A stretch of 64,000 bases of DNA from Clostridiales bacterium (GTDB lineage: Bacteria > Bacillota > Clostridia > Christensenellales > Aristaeellaceae). The position numbers and the translations under genes were made by a program. The first letter of the stretch is position 1. Each line of letters starts with the position of its first letter. Positions 32,377-40,752 of this stretch are shown one piece after another. Below the pieces are notes generated by a model. It saw only the letters and a list, made by a program, of their open reading frames with translations. It was not told the origin of the DNA and did no database searches. The stretch lies in assembly GCA_024684375.1 (NCBI GenBank), contig JAIKWZ010000006.1, positions 243,523 to 307,522 on the forward strand, written 5' to 3'.

Positions 32377-33459
32377 TCATGGATTCATGACAACGCTGTC
32401 ATATTTCGTATACATTGTCATGTTGCTTAAAAACAGTATTTGATCAATATGGTATTTCGATGTAATGTCTCGCATTGAAAATGGTTTGCCAACACCGCGC
32501 GTCCCGGAATAGTGTCTGAGGTCAACATACACTATCGTGTCATAATGCTCTATTAACAGTGTTTTGACAGCATTGCTCATCGAATCCCCAAGAATAAGAA
32601 GTGTGCCTTTTCCGCTAGGATGGTTGTTTTTAAACAGTATCAACCCATTGTCTCCACCATAGCAAGTAGCATAATGGTTTACGAGAGGTTCTTTATTGAT
32701 TCTTCCGCTAAGATAATTCTTAATATGATCGTATGCCTTCTTTTTGTTATTCACATACGATGTATATTCTGGATAGCGATTGTATCGGTAAAGTGCAAAG
32801 TATTCCTTTGAGAAAGCCTTTTGATTTTTTCTCGAATATGCTCCGTCATATAAAGCAGGCAGCGTCACCAGTTCTTTCGGTACAAGTAACTCCTCTTCTT
32901 CGCCTTTAAGCATGCGCACAATATCAACGTACCCCTGGTAAGCTCCTAAATAATTCCAATGGTGATCCGTAGTATAAAAATACTGGCAGAACTGTTCGAA
33001 AGTAGTATATTTCAAATGGTCAAATACGTCGGCATGGAGGTTTTCTTTCAGGTGGATGTATGCATCGGATTCCTCCGGAAACGTGAGCTCTAAAGGATGG
33101 GATCTGCTGTTTTCGACAAAATAAACATAGGTTGGAATATGCGGGTCCATGCCATCAAGCACACTGTTAAAATTTTGTATCCGGACATCCATCTTTTCTA
33201 CGGGATAATTACTGCAATCATCAACAAGCCGGTACATTCCTTTTACGCGAAATACCTCTTCAGCGTATGGAACCACTTCTATCTTCTTGGGAATATTCTC
33301 TTTTGGCGGAAGCAAGTTCTCGTTTAGAGATAAAGATATCCCTGATGAAAGCGATGAATTATCCGTGGCGCTAATGCTATGATCCTCTGAAGCAAACACT
33401 TCGTTAGTGAATGCGACAAGAAGCCATATAATTACGAAAACAGCCAGATTTTTTTTCAT
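32377..33459 (-). CDS. DHHW-family (AlgX/AlgJ-like) protein, copy 2
   Basis: This 360-aa protein has a signal peptide (KKNLAVFVIIWLLVAFTNEVFA) instead of a membrane anchor and a linker rich in Ser, Asn and Leu. An SGNH-like domain has TDHHWNYLGAYQGYVDIVRML and LLILGDSMSNAVKTLLIEHYD, in which GDSMSN is the clear catalytic-serine block. It is a paralogue of the neighbouring DHHW gene, with the same order of motifs. Its base composition is visibly AT-richer than that of flanking genes, and it has its own consensus promoter, which suggests separate acquisition. ATG 33459 follows AGAGGT. Confidence 0.85.
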   Translation of the reverse strand: MKKNLAVFVIIWLLVAFTNEVFASEDHSISATDNSSLSSGISLSLNENLLPPKENIPKKIEVVPYAEEVFRVKGMYRLVDDCSNYPVEKMDVRIQNFNSVLDGMDPHIPTYVYFVENSRSHPLELTFPEESDAYIHLKENLHADVFDHLKYTTFEQFCQYFYTTDHHWNYLGAYQGYVDIVRMLKGEEEELLVPKELVTLPALYDGAYSRKNQKAFSKEYFALYRYNRYPEYTSYVNNKKKAYDHIKNYLSGRINKEPLVNHYATCYGGDNGLILFKNNHPSGKGTLLILGDSMSNAVKTLLIEHYDTIVYVDLRHYSGTRGVGKPFSMRDITSKYHIDQILFLSNMTMYTKYDSVVMNP

Positions 33460-33540
33460 GTTTTTACCTCTAATAGTATATGATCGCAGCATACGCTCAG
33501 TTGCGGATAAACAGCAGTAGTCACTTTGAAATTACTTCCG

Positions 33541-33569
33541 ATTATATCATCCTATCAATATGGTGTCAA
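33541..33569 (-). promoter_or_regulatory. Sigma-A promoter of DHHW copy 2
   Basis: Perfect TTGACA (33564-33569) and TATAAT (33541-33546) on the minus strand are 17 nt apart, about 80 nt upstream of the start. Confidence 0.85.
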
Positions 33570-33649
33570 TCGAAACAGAAAACAATAAAGCATTCGCTGA
33601 AGTAAATTATTAGTCCTGATATCCTTCAGCTACAGAAAAACCACATGTT

Positions 33650-34336
33650 TTAAACACTGTTTTTGTTTTTCCTGAGTTTGTTTTTCCAATAGCCTCCAAA
33701 CACTGCCGCTTCTCCCAGCAGGCATACCGGTAAAGCCGCCATGACATCGACAAATGAATGCTGTTTTACAAAGCACACCGCAAGGCAGATCATGATGACC
33801 GAAAACGTGAGCAGCCCCTTCATCAACCGGGAAAGGAAACCATCCTTAAGCGCGACAGAAAGGATCGCTATCGAGTACGCAGCGTGCAGGGAAGGGCATA
33901 CCCCCGTCGGCGTATCAAAACTGTAGATCATGCTCATCACCCAGGTGAAAAAATTGTTCCTCGGGAATGTTTCCGGACGCAGGTTTTGCACGCTGGGGTA
34001 GATGATATAGCATGCCATTGCAACAAGCTGTGTTATGATTATGTAACACTGCAGTTGCTTAAAGCGTTCTACGTCATAAAACAGCGTATACGCCAGCGAA
34101 AAAAACACAAGCGCGAACCATCCCACGTAGAATATCGCAAAGTATTCGCAAAACGGGATAATATCATCTATCACGCAGTGGATAGCATGGCATTTATCCT
34201 CAGGTATCAGGTTTTCTGTCAGGAAGTAGAGCGCAAAATACACCAGCCAGCCTGCCAGCAGCCACAGGTGCCGAAAGCGCGAATCGTTTAGTTTTTTTAA
34301 TGAGAAACCGCTGTAATCATACCTGAGTTTCTTCAT
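33650..34336 (-). CDS. PAP2-superfamily membrane phosphatase
   Basis: This 228-aa protein has about six membrane helices. The C-terminal phosphatase motifs are VCPSLHAAYSIAIL (PSxH form of the second motif) and VKQHSFVDVMAALPV (third motif with catalytic His and Asp). The family includes phosphatidate and undecaprenyl-diphosphate phosphatases and inositol phosphoceramide synthase-like enzymes; VCPSLH resembles the last subgroup. The start at 34336 (GAGGTG upstream) overlaps the acyltransferase gene by 20 nt, so the two are coupled. Dephosphorylation of a lipid made by that enzyme is a fair inference. Confidence 0.86.
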   Translation of the reverse strand: MKKLRYDYSGFSLKKLNDSRFRHLWLLAGWLVYFALYFLTENLIPEDKCHAIHCVIDDIIPFCEYFAIFYVGWFALVFFSLAYTLFYDVERFKQLQCYIIITQLVAMACYIIYPSVQNLRPETFPRNNFFTWVMSMIYSFDTPTGVCPSLHAAYSIAILSVALKDGFLSRLMKGLLTFSVIMICLAVCFVKQHSFVDVMAALPVCLLGEAAVFGGYWKNKLRKNKNSV

Positions 34337-35093
34337 TGTCGTACACCTCGATCGGTAGACTGAACGGATAGTGTTTTTTTGAGCAGTTCGGATAAGGTAC
34401 CACTTTATGGCGCGGAAGATCTGCCGCAAGCTGCGTTATCCCGTCCATGAGTGCAAGGCATATCCTTTCCCTCTCCGTTTTAAGGTCATTTTCAGGGTCG
34501 TAGTATACAGGCTGGCCGAAGACCGCTTTTTTAAGCTTAGGCGCTACATAAAATGGGACAAACGGCAATGAGCGACCCGTTTTTCTGTGATAAATAACCG
34601 CGGTATCAACGAATCCACGCTGAAAATCGCAGACGATGTTGTTATGCCTGTTGTAGCACTCCGGAAAAACCACAACGCTCTCCCCCGCCTCAAGCACATT
34701 CACCGTATCCCTGAAAGTGGACAGCACACGCGAGTCGTGATGTACGGCTATCGTGCGGGCATTAGTGAAAATCAATTCGGATACCGGCGCTATCAGGTGT
34801 GACAGCAGGTGAAAAAAAGGATGCGTCCAGCGAGGCTTGCCTGACCAGAAATCCCTGAACGCATACTCGGGCACGCTTTTTCTTTTCATCATCTCCGCCG
34901 CGCACCAGGTCCAGCGCTTTACAGGGGAATAAAACTCAGCAAATACTGGCCCATACATATGGCTGTGGTTGCCCACAAGTATCGACGCCTCGGCCGGGAC
35001 ATTTTGGACCCCTTCCACCCGAAACTTTGGTGAAAACAGCCATACAAAAAAAGCTAAAAAGCGGTAAAGCAACCGCCTGATCCTGTTTCGCAT
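34317..35093 (-). CDS. PlsC-like lysophospholipid acyltransferase with altered catalytic motif
   Basis: This 258-aa protein matches the glycerophosphate acyltransferase fold: an N-terminal hydrophobic segment, LVGNHSHMYGPVFAEF, a central region, then VVVFPECYNRHNNIVCDFQRGF and LPFVPFYVAPKL. The usual catalytic HX4D is here H43 followed by G48, with the Asp missing, and the FPEG motif is FPEC. It could therefore be a divergent acyltransferase with other specificity or a non-catalytic relative. It begins 3 nt after rsmI and overlaps the PAP2 gene, so it belongs to the lon-engB-rsmI transcript. Confidence 0.8.
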   Translation of the reverse strand: MRNRIRRLLYRFLAFFVWLFSPKFRVEGVQNVPAEASILVGNHSHMYGPVFAEFYSPVKRWTWCAAEMMKRKSVPEYAFRDFWSGKPRWTHPFFHLLSHLIAPVSELIFTNARTIAVHHDSRVLSTFRDTVNVLEAGESVVVFPECYNRHNNIVCDFQRGFVDTAVIYHRKTGRSLPFVPFYVAPKLKKAVFGQPVYYDPENDLKTERERICLALMDGITQLAADLPRHKVVPYPNCSKKHYPFSLPIEVYDNEETQV

Positions 35094-35096
35094 TTA

Positions 35097-35960
35097 TCAG
35101 ATCACTTCCGAAAGCTGCTTAAGCTGCAGCTTTGCCCTGTATATTTCGTTGCGTTTGTATCCTTCCCGTTTGAGCTGCTCAGACGCGTCCATGAAGCTCA
35201 TGCCGGCACACATTAGCCCCGTCAGCGCTTCTGCGCAGGTCTTGCCTGTTTGCGATGACTGGGGTTTGGCAGGCGGGACAGCGCTCAGCTCAAGCACTAT
35301 GCAGTACTCCCCTTTTTCCACGTTTTCCCGCTCCCTGAGCGCTTCATAAAGCTCTGAAACGTTTCCCCTGTCCAGCCGTTCAAACTTTTTTGTCAGGTCG
35401 CAGCACACCAGCGCCCGCACCTGCGGAAAAAGGGATCTGATATGACCAAGAAGATTAACTACCCTGTGAGGGCTTTCGTAAAGCACAGCTATCGGGATGC
35501 CGCATAAATGGATCTGCGTGAGCGCCTCATCAAGTGCGCTGTCCTCCCGGGGCAAAAAGCCGTAAAACGCAAAACGTGCGGTATTGAAGCCGCTTAACGA
35601 GAGTGCTGTGACTATAGCGCTTGGCCCGGGTACAGCTTCCACGCTGATCCCCGCTTCCCAGCATGCGTCTACAAGCTCCTCACCCGGGTCGGATATGCCC
35701 GGAGTGCCTGCGTCGCTGGTCAGGCAAACGTCCAGGTCCTCCAAAAGCATCCTTTCAACGATGCCGCCGCTTTTTTCTTTTTCGTTGTGCCTGTGGCAAG
35801 AAGTCATAGGCTTGCGAATGCCATGGACGCTGGTGAGCTTGCCCGTTACTCTCGTATCCTCCGCTGCGATAAGGTCGCATGTCTTTAGCGCTTCCAGCGC
35901 CCTGGGAGACAAGTCGCCCAGGTTTCCTATGGGGGTGGCTACCACCTTGAGACGTGCCAT
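35097..35960 (-). CDS. rsmI: 16S rRNA (cytidine-1402-2'-O)-methyltransferase
   Basis: This 287-aa class III SAM methylase modifies C1402 of 16S rRNA near the decoding centre. Motifs are LKVVATPIGNLGDLSPRALE at the N-terminus, LIAAEDTRVTGKL, CLTSDAGTPGISDPGEELV and AVPGPSAIVTALSLSGF. These are typical of the tetrapyrrole-methylase fold. It follows engB directly (stop and start abut at 35960/35961) and shares the lon operon. Confidence 0.96.
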   Translation of the reverse strand: MARLKVVATPIGNLGDLSPRALEALKTCDLIAAEDTRVTGKLTSVHGIRKPMTSCHRHNEKEKSGGIVERMLLEDLDVCLTSDAGTPGISDPGEELVDACWEAGISVEAVPGPSAIVTALSLSGFNTARFAFYGFLPREDSALDEALTQIHLCGIPIAVLYESPHRVVNLLGHIRSLFPQVRALVCCDLTKKFERLDRGNVSELYEALRERENVEKGEYCIVLELSAVPPAKPQSSQTGKTCAEALTGLMCAGMSFMDASEQLKREGYKRNEIYRAKLQLKQLSEVI

Positions 35961-36551
35961 CTATTCCTCCCTGTTCAGTGCTTTTGCAAGCAGGCCGACC
36001 ACGTCATCCCGGCCAAGGCCGTTCAAAGCAGAAAAACATACCATTTCCCAAGGCTGCACCTTAAGCGATCTGCCTATCACAGGCAGATTCCGCCCCCTCT
36101 GAGCGGCTGAAAGCTTGTCCGCCTTGGTGCACACCACCGAAAACGGTATACCGTAGTGTCTCAAATAGTCAGCCATATTGCTGTCACCCTGAGTGGGCTC
36201 GTGACGTATGTCCACCAGCAGCAGCGCGTGGCAGAGGAATTGGGACTGTTTAATATATCCTTCTATCATGCCCCGCCAACGGTTGATCTCCGCGTCAGAA
36301 GCTCTGGCAAAACCGTAGCCGGGCAGGTCGGCAAGGAAAAACTCTTCGTTGACGCCATACATATTTATCAGGCGGGTCTTTCCCGGCTGTTGAGAGGTCT
36401 TCGCAAGGTTTTTGTTGTTGCAAAGCGCATTGATCAGCGAGCTTTTGCCTACATTCGAACGGCCGGCCAAAGCGATCTCCGGCCGGCCCTGACCCGGGAA
36501 TGGCTTGAGCTTCTCAAGGGAGGCGACGTACGCCGCTTTCGTGATCTTCAT
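35961..36551 (-). CDS. ysxC: Ribosome biogenesis GTP-binding protein YsxC/EngB
   Basis: This 196-aa small GTPase is needed for assembly of the 50S subunit. G1 is GRSNVGKSSLINAL, G2 and G3 are TSQQPGKTRLIN and LADLPGYGFA, G4 is VCTKADKL and G5 is CFSALNGLG. The ATG overlaps the lon stop (TAATG), and the gene ends next to rsmI. The lon-ysxC order is conserved in Bacillota. Confidence 0.97.
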   Translation of the reverse strand: MKITKAAYVASLEKLKPFPGQGRPEIALAGRSNVGKSSLINALCNNKNLAKTSQQPGKTRLINMYGVNEEFFLADLPGYGFARASDAEINRWRGMIEGYIKQSQFLCHALLLVDIRHEPTQGDSNMADYLRHYGIPFSVVCTKADKLSAAQRGRNLPVIGRSLKVQPWEMVCFSALNGLGRDDVVGLLAKALNREE

Positions 36552-38878
36552 TACACCCGTTTCCCCGGCAGCACGTATTTAAGCGCCTCGGTTGCCCGCG
36601 TTATAGGCATCACGTTCATCTTGCCCCGCACATCTAGCGGGATATCCTCCAGATCCTTAACATTTTCTCTTGGCAGCAATATGTTGTTGATGCCCAAGCG
36701 GTAAGCTGCCAGCAGCTTTTCCTTCACCCCGCCTATGGGCAGCGCGTTGCCCCGCAGTGAGAGCTCCCCGGTCATAGCCACGTCCTGCCGCGCCTCAAGC
36801 CCCGTCATGGCTGAATATATGGCGCAGGCCATGGCGATCCCCGCGCTGGGACCGTCCTTGGGTGTAGCGCCTTCAGGCACATGCACGTGTATGTCGTGGG
36901 TCTTGCGGAATTCCTCAGTGACTCCGTCTTCCTGCATATGCTGCCTGACAAAGCTCATGGCAATGTGGGCAGATTCCTTCATAACGTTGCCCAAGCTGCC
37001 CGTAAGCTCCATCTGCCCGCTTCCAGGCATCACGCTGACCTCAATGGGCATGACCTCGCCTCCGGCGCTTGTCCAGGCCAGCCCGTTCACCGTGCCTACC
37101 TCGGGCTTTTTTGCGGCGTCCCGCTTCAGAAAATCGGGAGCGCCCAGATACTCGGGAATAGTTTCCGGAGTGAAAGTGATCCCGTTCCATTTTTCCCTTT
37201 TTTCCAGTTTTTCGACCACGGCCTTGCGGCACAGGCGTGCCAATGCGCGTTCCAGATTCCTTACTCCCGCCTCGCGGGTATATCCTTCGATGAGCGTTTT
37301 GAGCGCAGGAACGGTGATCTTAAGTTCGTCCTTTCCCAGGCCGTTCTCACTCAGACACTTTTTCCAAAGGTGGCGCTTGGCAATCTGTATCTTTTCTTCC
37401 AGTGTATAGCTTGGAACTTCAATTACCTCCATGCGGTCGAAAAGGGGCTTGGGGATAGCTTCAACAGAGTTGGCCGTGGTTATAAACAGCACACGGCTAA
37501 GGTCGAATGGCGCCTCCAGATAGTGATCCCTGAAGCGCGCGTTCTGTTCCGGATCCAGCACCTCCAGCATGGCTGCCGCAGGATCCCCCCGCATATCTGA
37601 CGCCATTTTGTCTATTTCGTCAAACAGGAACACAGGGTTCATGCTGCCCACCTGCTTTATAGCTGAGATCACGCGTCCCGGCATGGCGGCCACATAAGTG
37701 CGCCTGTGGCCTCTCAGTTCCGCCTCGTCGTGCACGCCTCCCAGCGAAACCTGGCAGAATTCTCTTCCAAGCGCCCGGGCAACGCTGCGCGCTATGCTGG
37801 TCTTGCCGACTCCGGGGGCTCCGACCAGGCAGAGGATCGGGCTTTTGGGGTCGTTCTTCACGCTTCTGACCGCAAGGAACTCCAACACGCGTTTCTTAAC
37901 TTCGGTGAGCGCGTAATGATCCTCATCCAGCACCCTTTTCGCGCGGCTGACCGAAAGCTTGTCTTTGGTGTACTTGCCCCATGGCAGTTCAAGCATATAC
38001 TCTATATAGTTTTCCATCACCGCGCCTTCAGGGGACTGGGGCGACACACGCTTGAGGCGCTTTATCTCTTTCGCGGTGCGCTCTTTCGCCTCTTCGTTCA
38101 TAGGCAGGGCTTCCAGCTTTTTCTCATAGCCCGCTATGTCGTCCTCGTCATCGCCCAGCTCCTCGTCTATCAGGCGCTGCTGCTCCCTTAAAAAATACTC
38201 CCTGTTGTTTTTGTCCAGACGCTCGTGAGTGCGCTTCTGTATCTCCTTACGCAGACTTAGAAACTGCTGGGATTCATACATATAGCGGCACGCTATTCCG
38301 GCGCGCTCCAGCACATCCACGCAGGAAAGGACCTGTTGCTGGCTGACGAAGTTTTCCATCTCTGTGGCGGCGAACCTGTCGCAAAACTCGCCAATATCGT
38401 TCATCGCCAAAAGCAGCTGCGCGTTTTCGCCGCCGGCATCTCCCTTTTCCTCCTGATAGGCGCGGAAAAGCTCCTTGGACTGGGCAAGCACGGAACGCGA
38501 ATCCTTGTCGGAGGGGCGCTTTTCAGTTATGCGCTTTATCTTTGAGACGATCATTTCGCCCGTGTTGACAACGCCTTCCGCTTTCGCCCTGCACAGAGGG
38601 TTTACCAACACTCTGAGAGTGCCGTCTGGCATTGGCATGACTTGTTTTACTTCGATAACACAGCCCATATCATACAGGCTTTTTTCATCGGGATCGTCTA
38701 TATCAGGGTCCTTCTGGCACACGGCAAACAGCGGTTCTTCAGCTGCCAGCGCGGCTTCCAGTGCATACACTGAGCGCGGTCTGCCCACGTCGAAGTGCTG
38801 GGTGACTCCGGGAAACAGCACGACGCCCCTAAGGGCGATAGTCTTCAATGTATCCGTTTTTAGTGTTTTATCTGCCAA
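36551..38878 (-). CDS. lon: ATP-dependent protease La
   Basis: This 775-aa AAA+ serine protease degrades misfolded and regulatory proteins. It has the LON substrate-binding domain (about 8-200), a coiled region, Walker A GAPGVGKTSIARSVARAL near 355 and Walker B VFLFDEIDKM. The protease domain has catalytic Ser in PKDGPSAGIAMACA near 677 and Lys in GGVKEKLLAAYR near 719. It starts with TTG 38878, set by GGAGG 8 nt upstream and by the promoter. The non-ATG start probably lowers its translation. It heads the lon-ysxC-rsmI-plsC-PAP2 operon. Confidence 0.97.
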   Translation of the reverse strand: MADKTLKTDTLKTIALRGVVLFPGVTQHFDVGRPRSVYALEAALAAEEPLFAVCQKDPDIDDPDEKSLYDMGCVIEVKQVMPMPDGTLRVLVNPLCRAKAEGVVNTGEMIVSKIKRITEKRPSDKDSRSVLAQSKELFRAYQEEKGDAGGENAQLLLAMNDIGEFCDRFAATEMENFVSQQQVLSCVDVLERAGIACRYMYESQQFLSLRKEIQKRTHERLDKNNREYFLREQQRLIDEELGDDEDDIAGYEKKLEALPMNEEAKERTAKEIKRLKRVSPQSPEGAVMENYIEYMLELPWGKYTKDKLSVSRAKRVLDEDHYALTEVKKRVLEFLAVRSVKNDPKSPILCLVGAPGVGKTSIARSVARALGREFCQVSLGGVHDEAELRGHRRTYVAAMPGRVISAIKQVGSMNPVFLFDEIDKMASDMRGDPAAAMLEVLDPEQNARFRDHYLEAPFDLSRVLFITTANSVEAIPKPLFDRMEVIEVPSYTLEEKIQIAKRHLWKKCLSENGLGKDELKITVPALKTLIEGYTREAGVRNLERALARLCRKAVVEKLEKREKWNGITFTPETIPEYLGAPDFLKRDAAKKPEVGTVNGLAWTSAGGEVMPIEVSVMPGSGQMELTGSLGNVMKESAHIAMSFVRQHMQEDGVTEEFRKTHDIHVHVPEGATPKDGPSAGIAMACAIYSAMTGLEARQDVAMTGELSLRGNALPIGGVKEKLLAAYRLGINNILLPRENVKDLEDIPLDVRGKMNVMPITRATEALKYVLPGKRV

Positions 38879-38923
38879 TATCTTGTCCTCCGGACAGAAA
38901 AGTCCATTTTATGTAACCTTATT

Positions 38924-38952
38924 ATTATACTGTTTTGAGTCTAATTTGTCAA
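38924..38952 (-). promoter_or_regulatory. Sigma-A promoter of the lon operon
   Basis: Perfect TTGACA (38947-38952) and TATAAT (38924-38929) on the minus strand have a 17-nt spacer. The leader contains a small GGAC...GTCC inverted repeat; no CIRCE or CtsR site was found. Confidence 0.88.
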
Positions 38953-38982
38953 ATTCGAGCGAATGCAGCCGCGTTACAGGCA

Positions 38983-40725
38983 TCAGCCAAGGTCAGGCTT
39001 GTCTGTCAGCAGTATCTCTGCCTGTCCGCAGCCCTCGAGTTCCAGTACCTGTATCCTGTTTACGCCTGCCAGCATAAACGGGGCGGGCAAGTAACAAGTC
39101 CTTTGCGGTCCGATCTCCCAGTATCTTGAAAGGGGTTTGCCGTTTATGAACACTACGCCCTTTTTGAAGCTGTCCAGTCGTACAAAGGTATCTTCCGGTG
39201 TGCTGCCCGCGTCAAATTCTCCTTCAAACAGCGCAGGTACAAAACCATTACGCGGCATTTGCGTGCGCATGTCCGCCACATCTTCCATAGGCAGCGGATA
39301 TGTTTCCCAGCCAAAGATGAACATCTGTCCCAGACGCACAGCCCCTGCGCCTTTGGGCTCCTTAAGGAAAACACCGTAGTTGACCCTGCCCATGTTCTCC
39401 ACCAGCAGGTCGAGCTGCAGCCCTTCTTCTGGGATCAAAAGGGAAATGTCGCTTTTCCCGTTTCTGTAGATGACACCAATAAACTTTCCGTCGGCCAGCA
39501 CGCAGGCGCGGTCTCCCAAACGGTCTATTTCAAGCCGCATTTCCTCACGCGGTCCCTTTACGAACGCGCTGTAGAGGATGAAACCCGTAGACTGCCCGGC
39601 TTCCTCCATGGAGACGGGGCAGGGTGATCTGAGCGGCGTCACGTGCGCTTTTGCCCAGGAGACCACATCGCACACGGGCGAAAGCGAAACTTTGCCGTAC
39701 GAACGCAGCGACACCGGGGCCGGCTCGTTTTCGTTCACACTGGCACCGTGACGCTTAAGCACGTCCCGGAACAGGCGGTATTTTGGCGTGATGTCGCCCC
39801 ACTCGGTGAGCAGCGCGTCGTCGTCATAGCTGTTTACGGTTGGCTGATATTCCCCTTCTCGCGTACAGTTGGCGCCGTTCATGAATCCGAAATTGGTGCC
39901 GCCATGGAACATATATACGTTTGCTGAAGAACCCAGATCCAGCGTTCTTTCAAACGCGGCTGCGGCGTCTTCCGGCGCGCGGGTGTGATGTTGTTCACCC
40001 CAGTGGTCGAACCACCCCAGCCAGAATTCACCGCACATGAGCGGACCGTCAGCATTGTACGCTCTAAGGGCGGCAAAATTTCTGTCCGGGTCAGAGCCGA
40101 AATTCACGGTTCTGAGCGTCCCCGTGGCATTCCCGCCTGTAAGCATCCATCTGCAGTCTCCGTCCGACGTAAACAGCGGGACCTCTGCTCCCCGTTTTTG
40201 GAGAGCTTCTCGTATATGATTCATGTATTCTGTGTCGTCCCCGTAGCTGCCATACTCGTTTTCCACCTGAAGCATAAGTATGTTTCCGCCTCTGGTGGCC
40301 TGGCGCGGCTCCAGTATAGGCATCAGCAGATCAAGATACTCGTCTACCGCGTCCAGATACTTCCTGTCCATGCAGCGTAAGCGGATGTCACTCTTCATGA
40401 GCCACCAGGGCAGACCGCCCGCTTCCCATTCAGAGCAAATATACGGCCCGGGACGTACTATTGCGTGAAGGCCCAGTTCCCCTGCCAGATCCAGGAACGC
40501 GCCCAGATCCAGCATTCCCTGAGTCAAAAAGCGGCCCGGACGGGGCATATGTGCGTTCCATGCCACATAGGTCTCCAAAGTATTAAAACCGCAGTCCTTA
40601 AGCTTGCTCAGTCTGTCCCGCCAATACTCTCGCGGCACGCGGAAATAATGGATAGCCCCCGAATAGATCTTAAACGGGCACCCATTGAGCATGAATTCGC
40701 CCTTGCCTACCTCAAATCTGTCCAT
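38983..40725 (-). CDS. Glycoside hydrolase family 35 beta-galactosidase
   Basis: This 580-aa enzyme removes terminal beta-galactose with retention of configuration. The N-terminal TIM barrel begins IYSGAIHYFRVPREYWRDRL and includes GFNTLETYVAWNAH and VRPGPYICSEWEAGGLPWWL. The acid/base Glu is in LQVENEYGSYG and the nucleophile Glu is in MCGEFWLGWFDHWGE. C-terminal beta-sandwich domains follow, including SRYWEIGPQRTCYLPAP. No signal peptide is present, so it acts in the cytoplasm on imported oligosaccharides. It lies 27 nt after an AraC-type regulator gene that probably controls it. Confidence 0.95.
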   Translation of the reverse strand: MDRFEVGKGEFMLNGCPFKIYSGAIHYFRVPREYWRDRLSKLKDCGFNTLETYVAWNAHMPRPGRFLTQGMLDLGAFLDLAGELGLHAIVRPGPYICSEWEAGGLPWWLMKSDIRLRCMDRKYLDAVDEYLDLLMPILEPRQATRGGNILMLQVENEYGSYGDDTEYMNHIREALQKRGAEVPLFTSDGDCRWMLTGGNATGTLRTVNFGSDPDRNFAALRAYNADGPLMCGEFWLGWFDHWGEQHHTRAPEDAAAAFERTLDLGSSANVYMFHGGTNFGFMNGANCTREGEYQPTVNSYDDDALLTEWGDITPKYRLFRDVLKRHGASVNENEPAPVSLRSYGKVSLSPVCDVVSWAKAHVTPLRSPCPVSMEEAGQSTGFILYSAFVKGPREEMRLEIDRLGDRACVLADGKFIGVIYRNGKSDISLLIPEEGLQLDLLVENMGRVNYGVFLKEPKGAGAVRLGQMFIFGWETYPLPMEDVADMRTQMPRNGFVPALFEGEFDAGSTPEDTFVRLDSFKKGVVFINGKPLSRYWEIGPQRTCYLPAPFMLAGVNRIQVLELEGCGQAEILLTDKPDLG

Positions 40726-40752
40726 TCGCTTTCCCTTTGAGCGCTTATTTCG

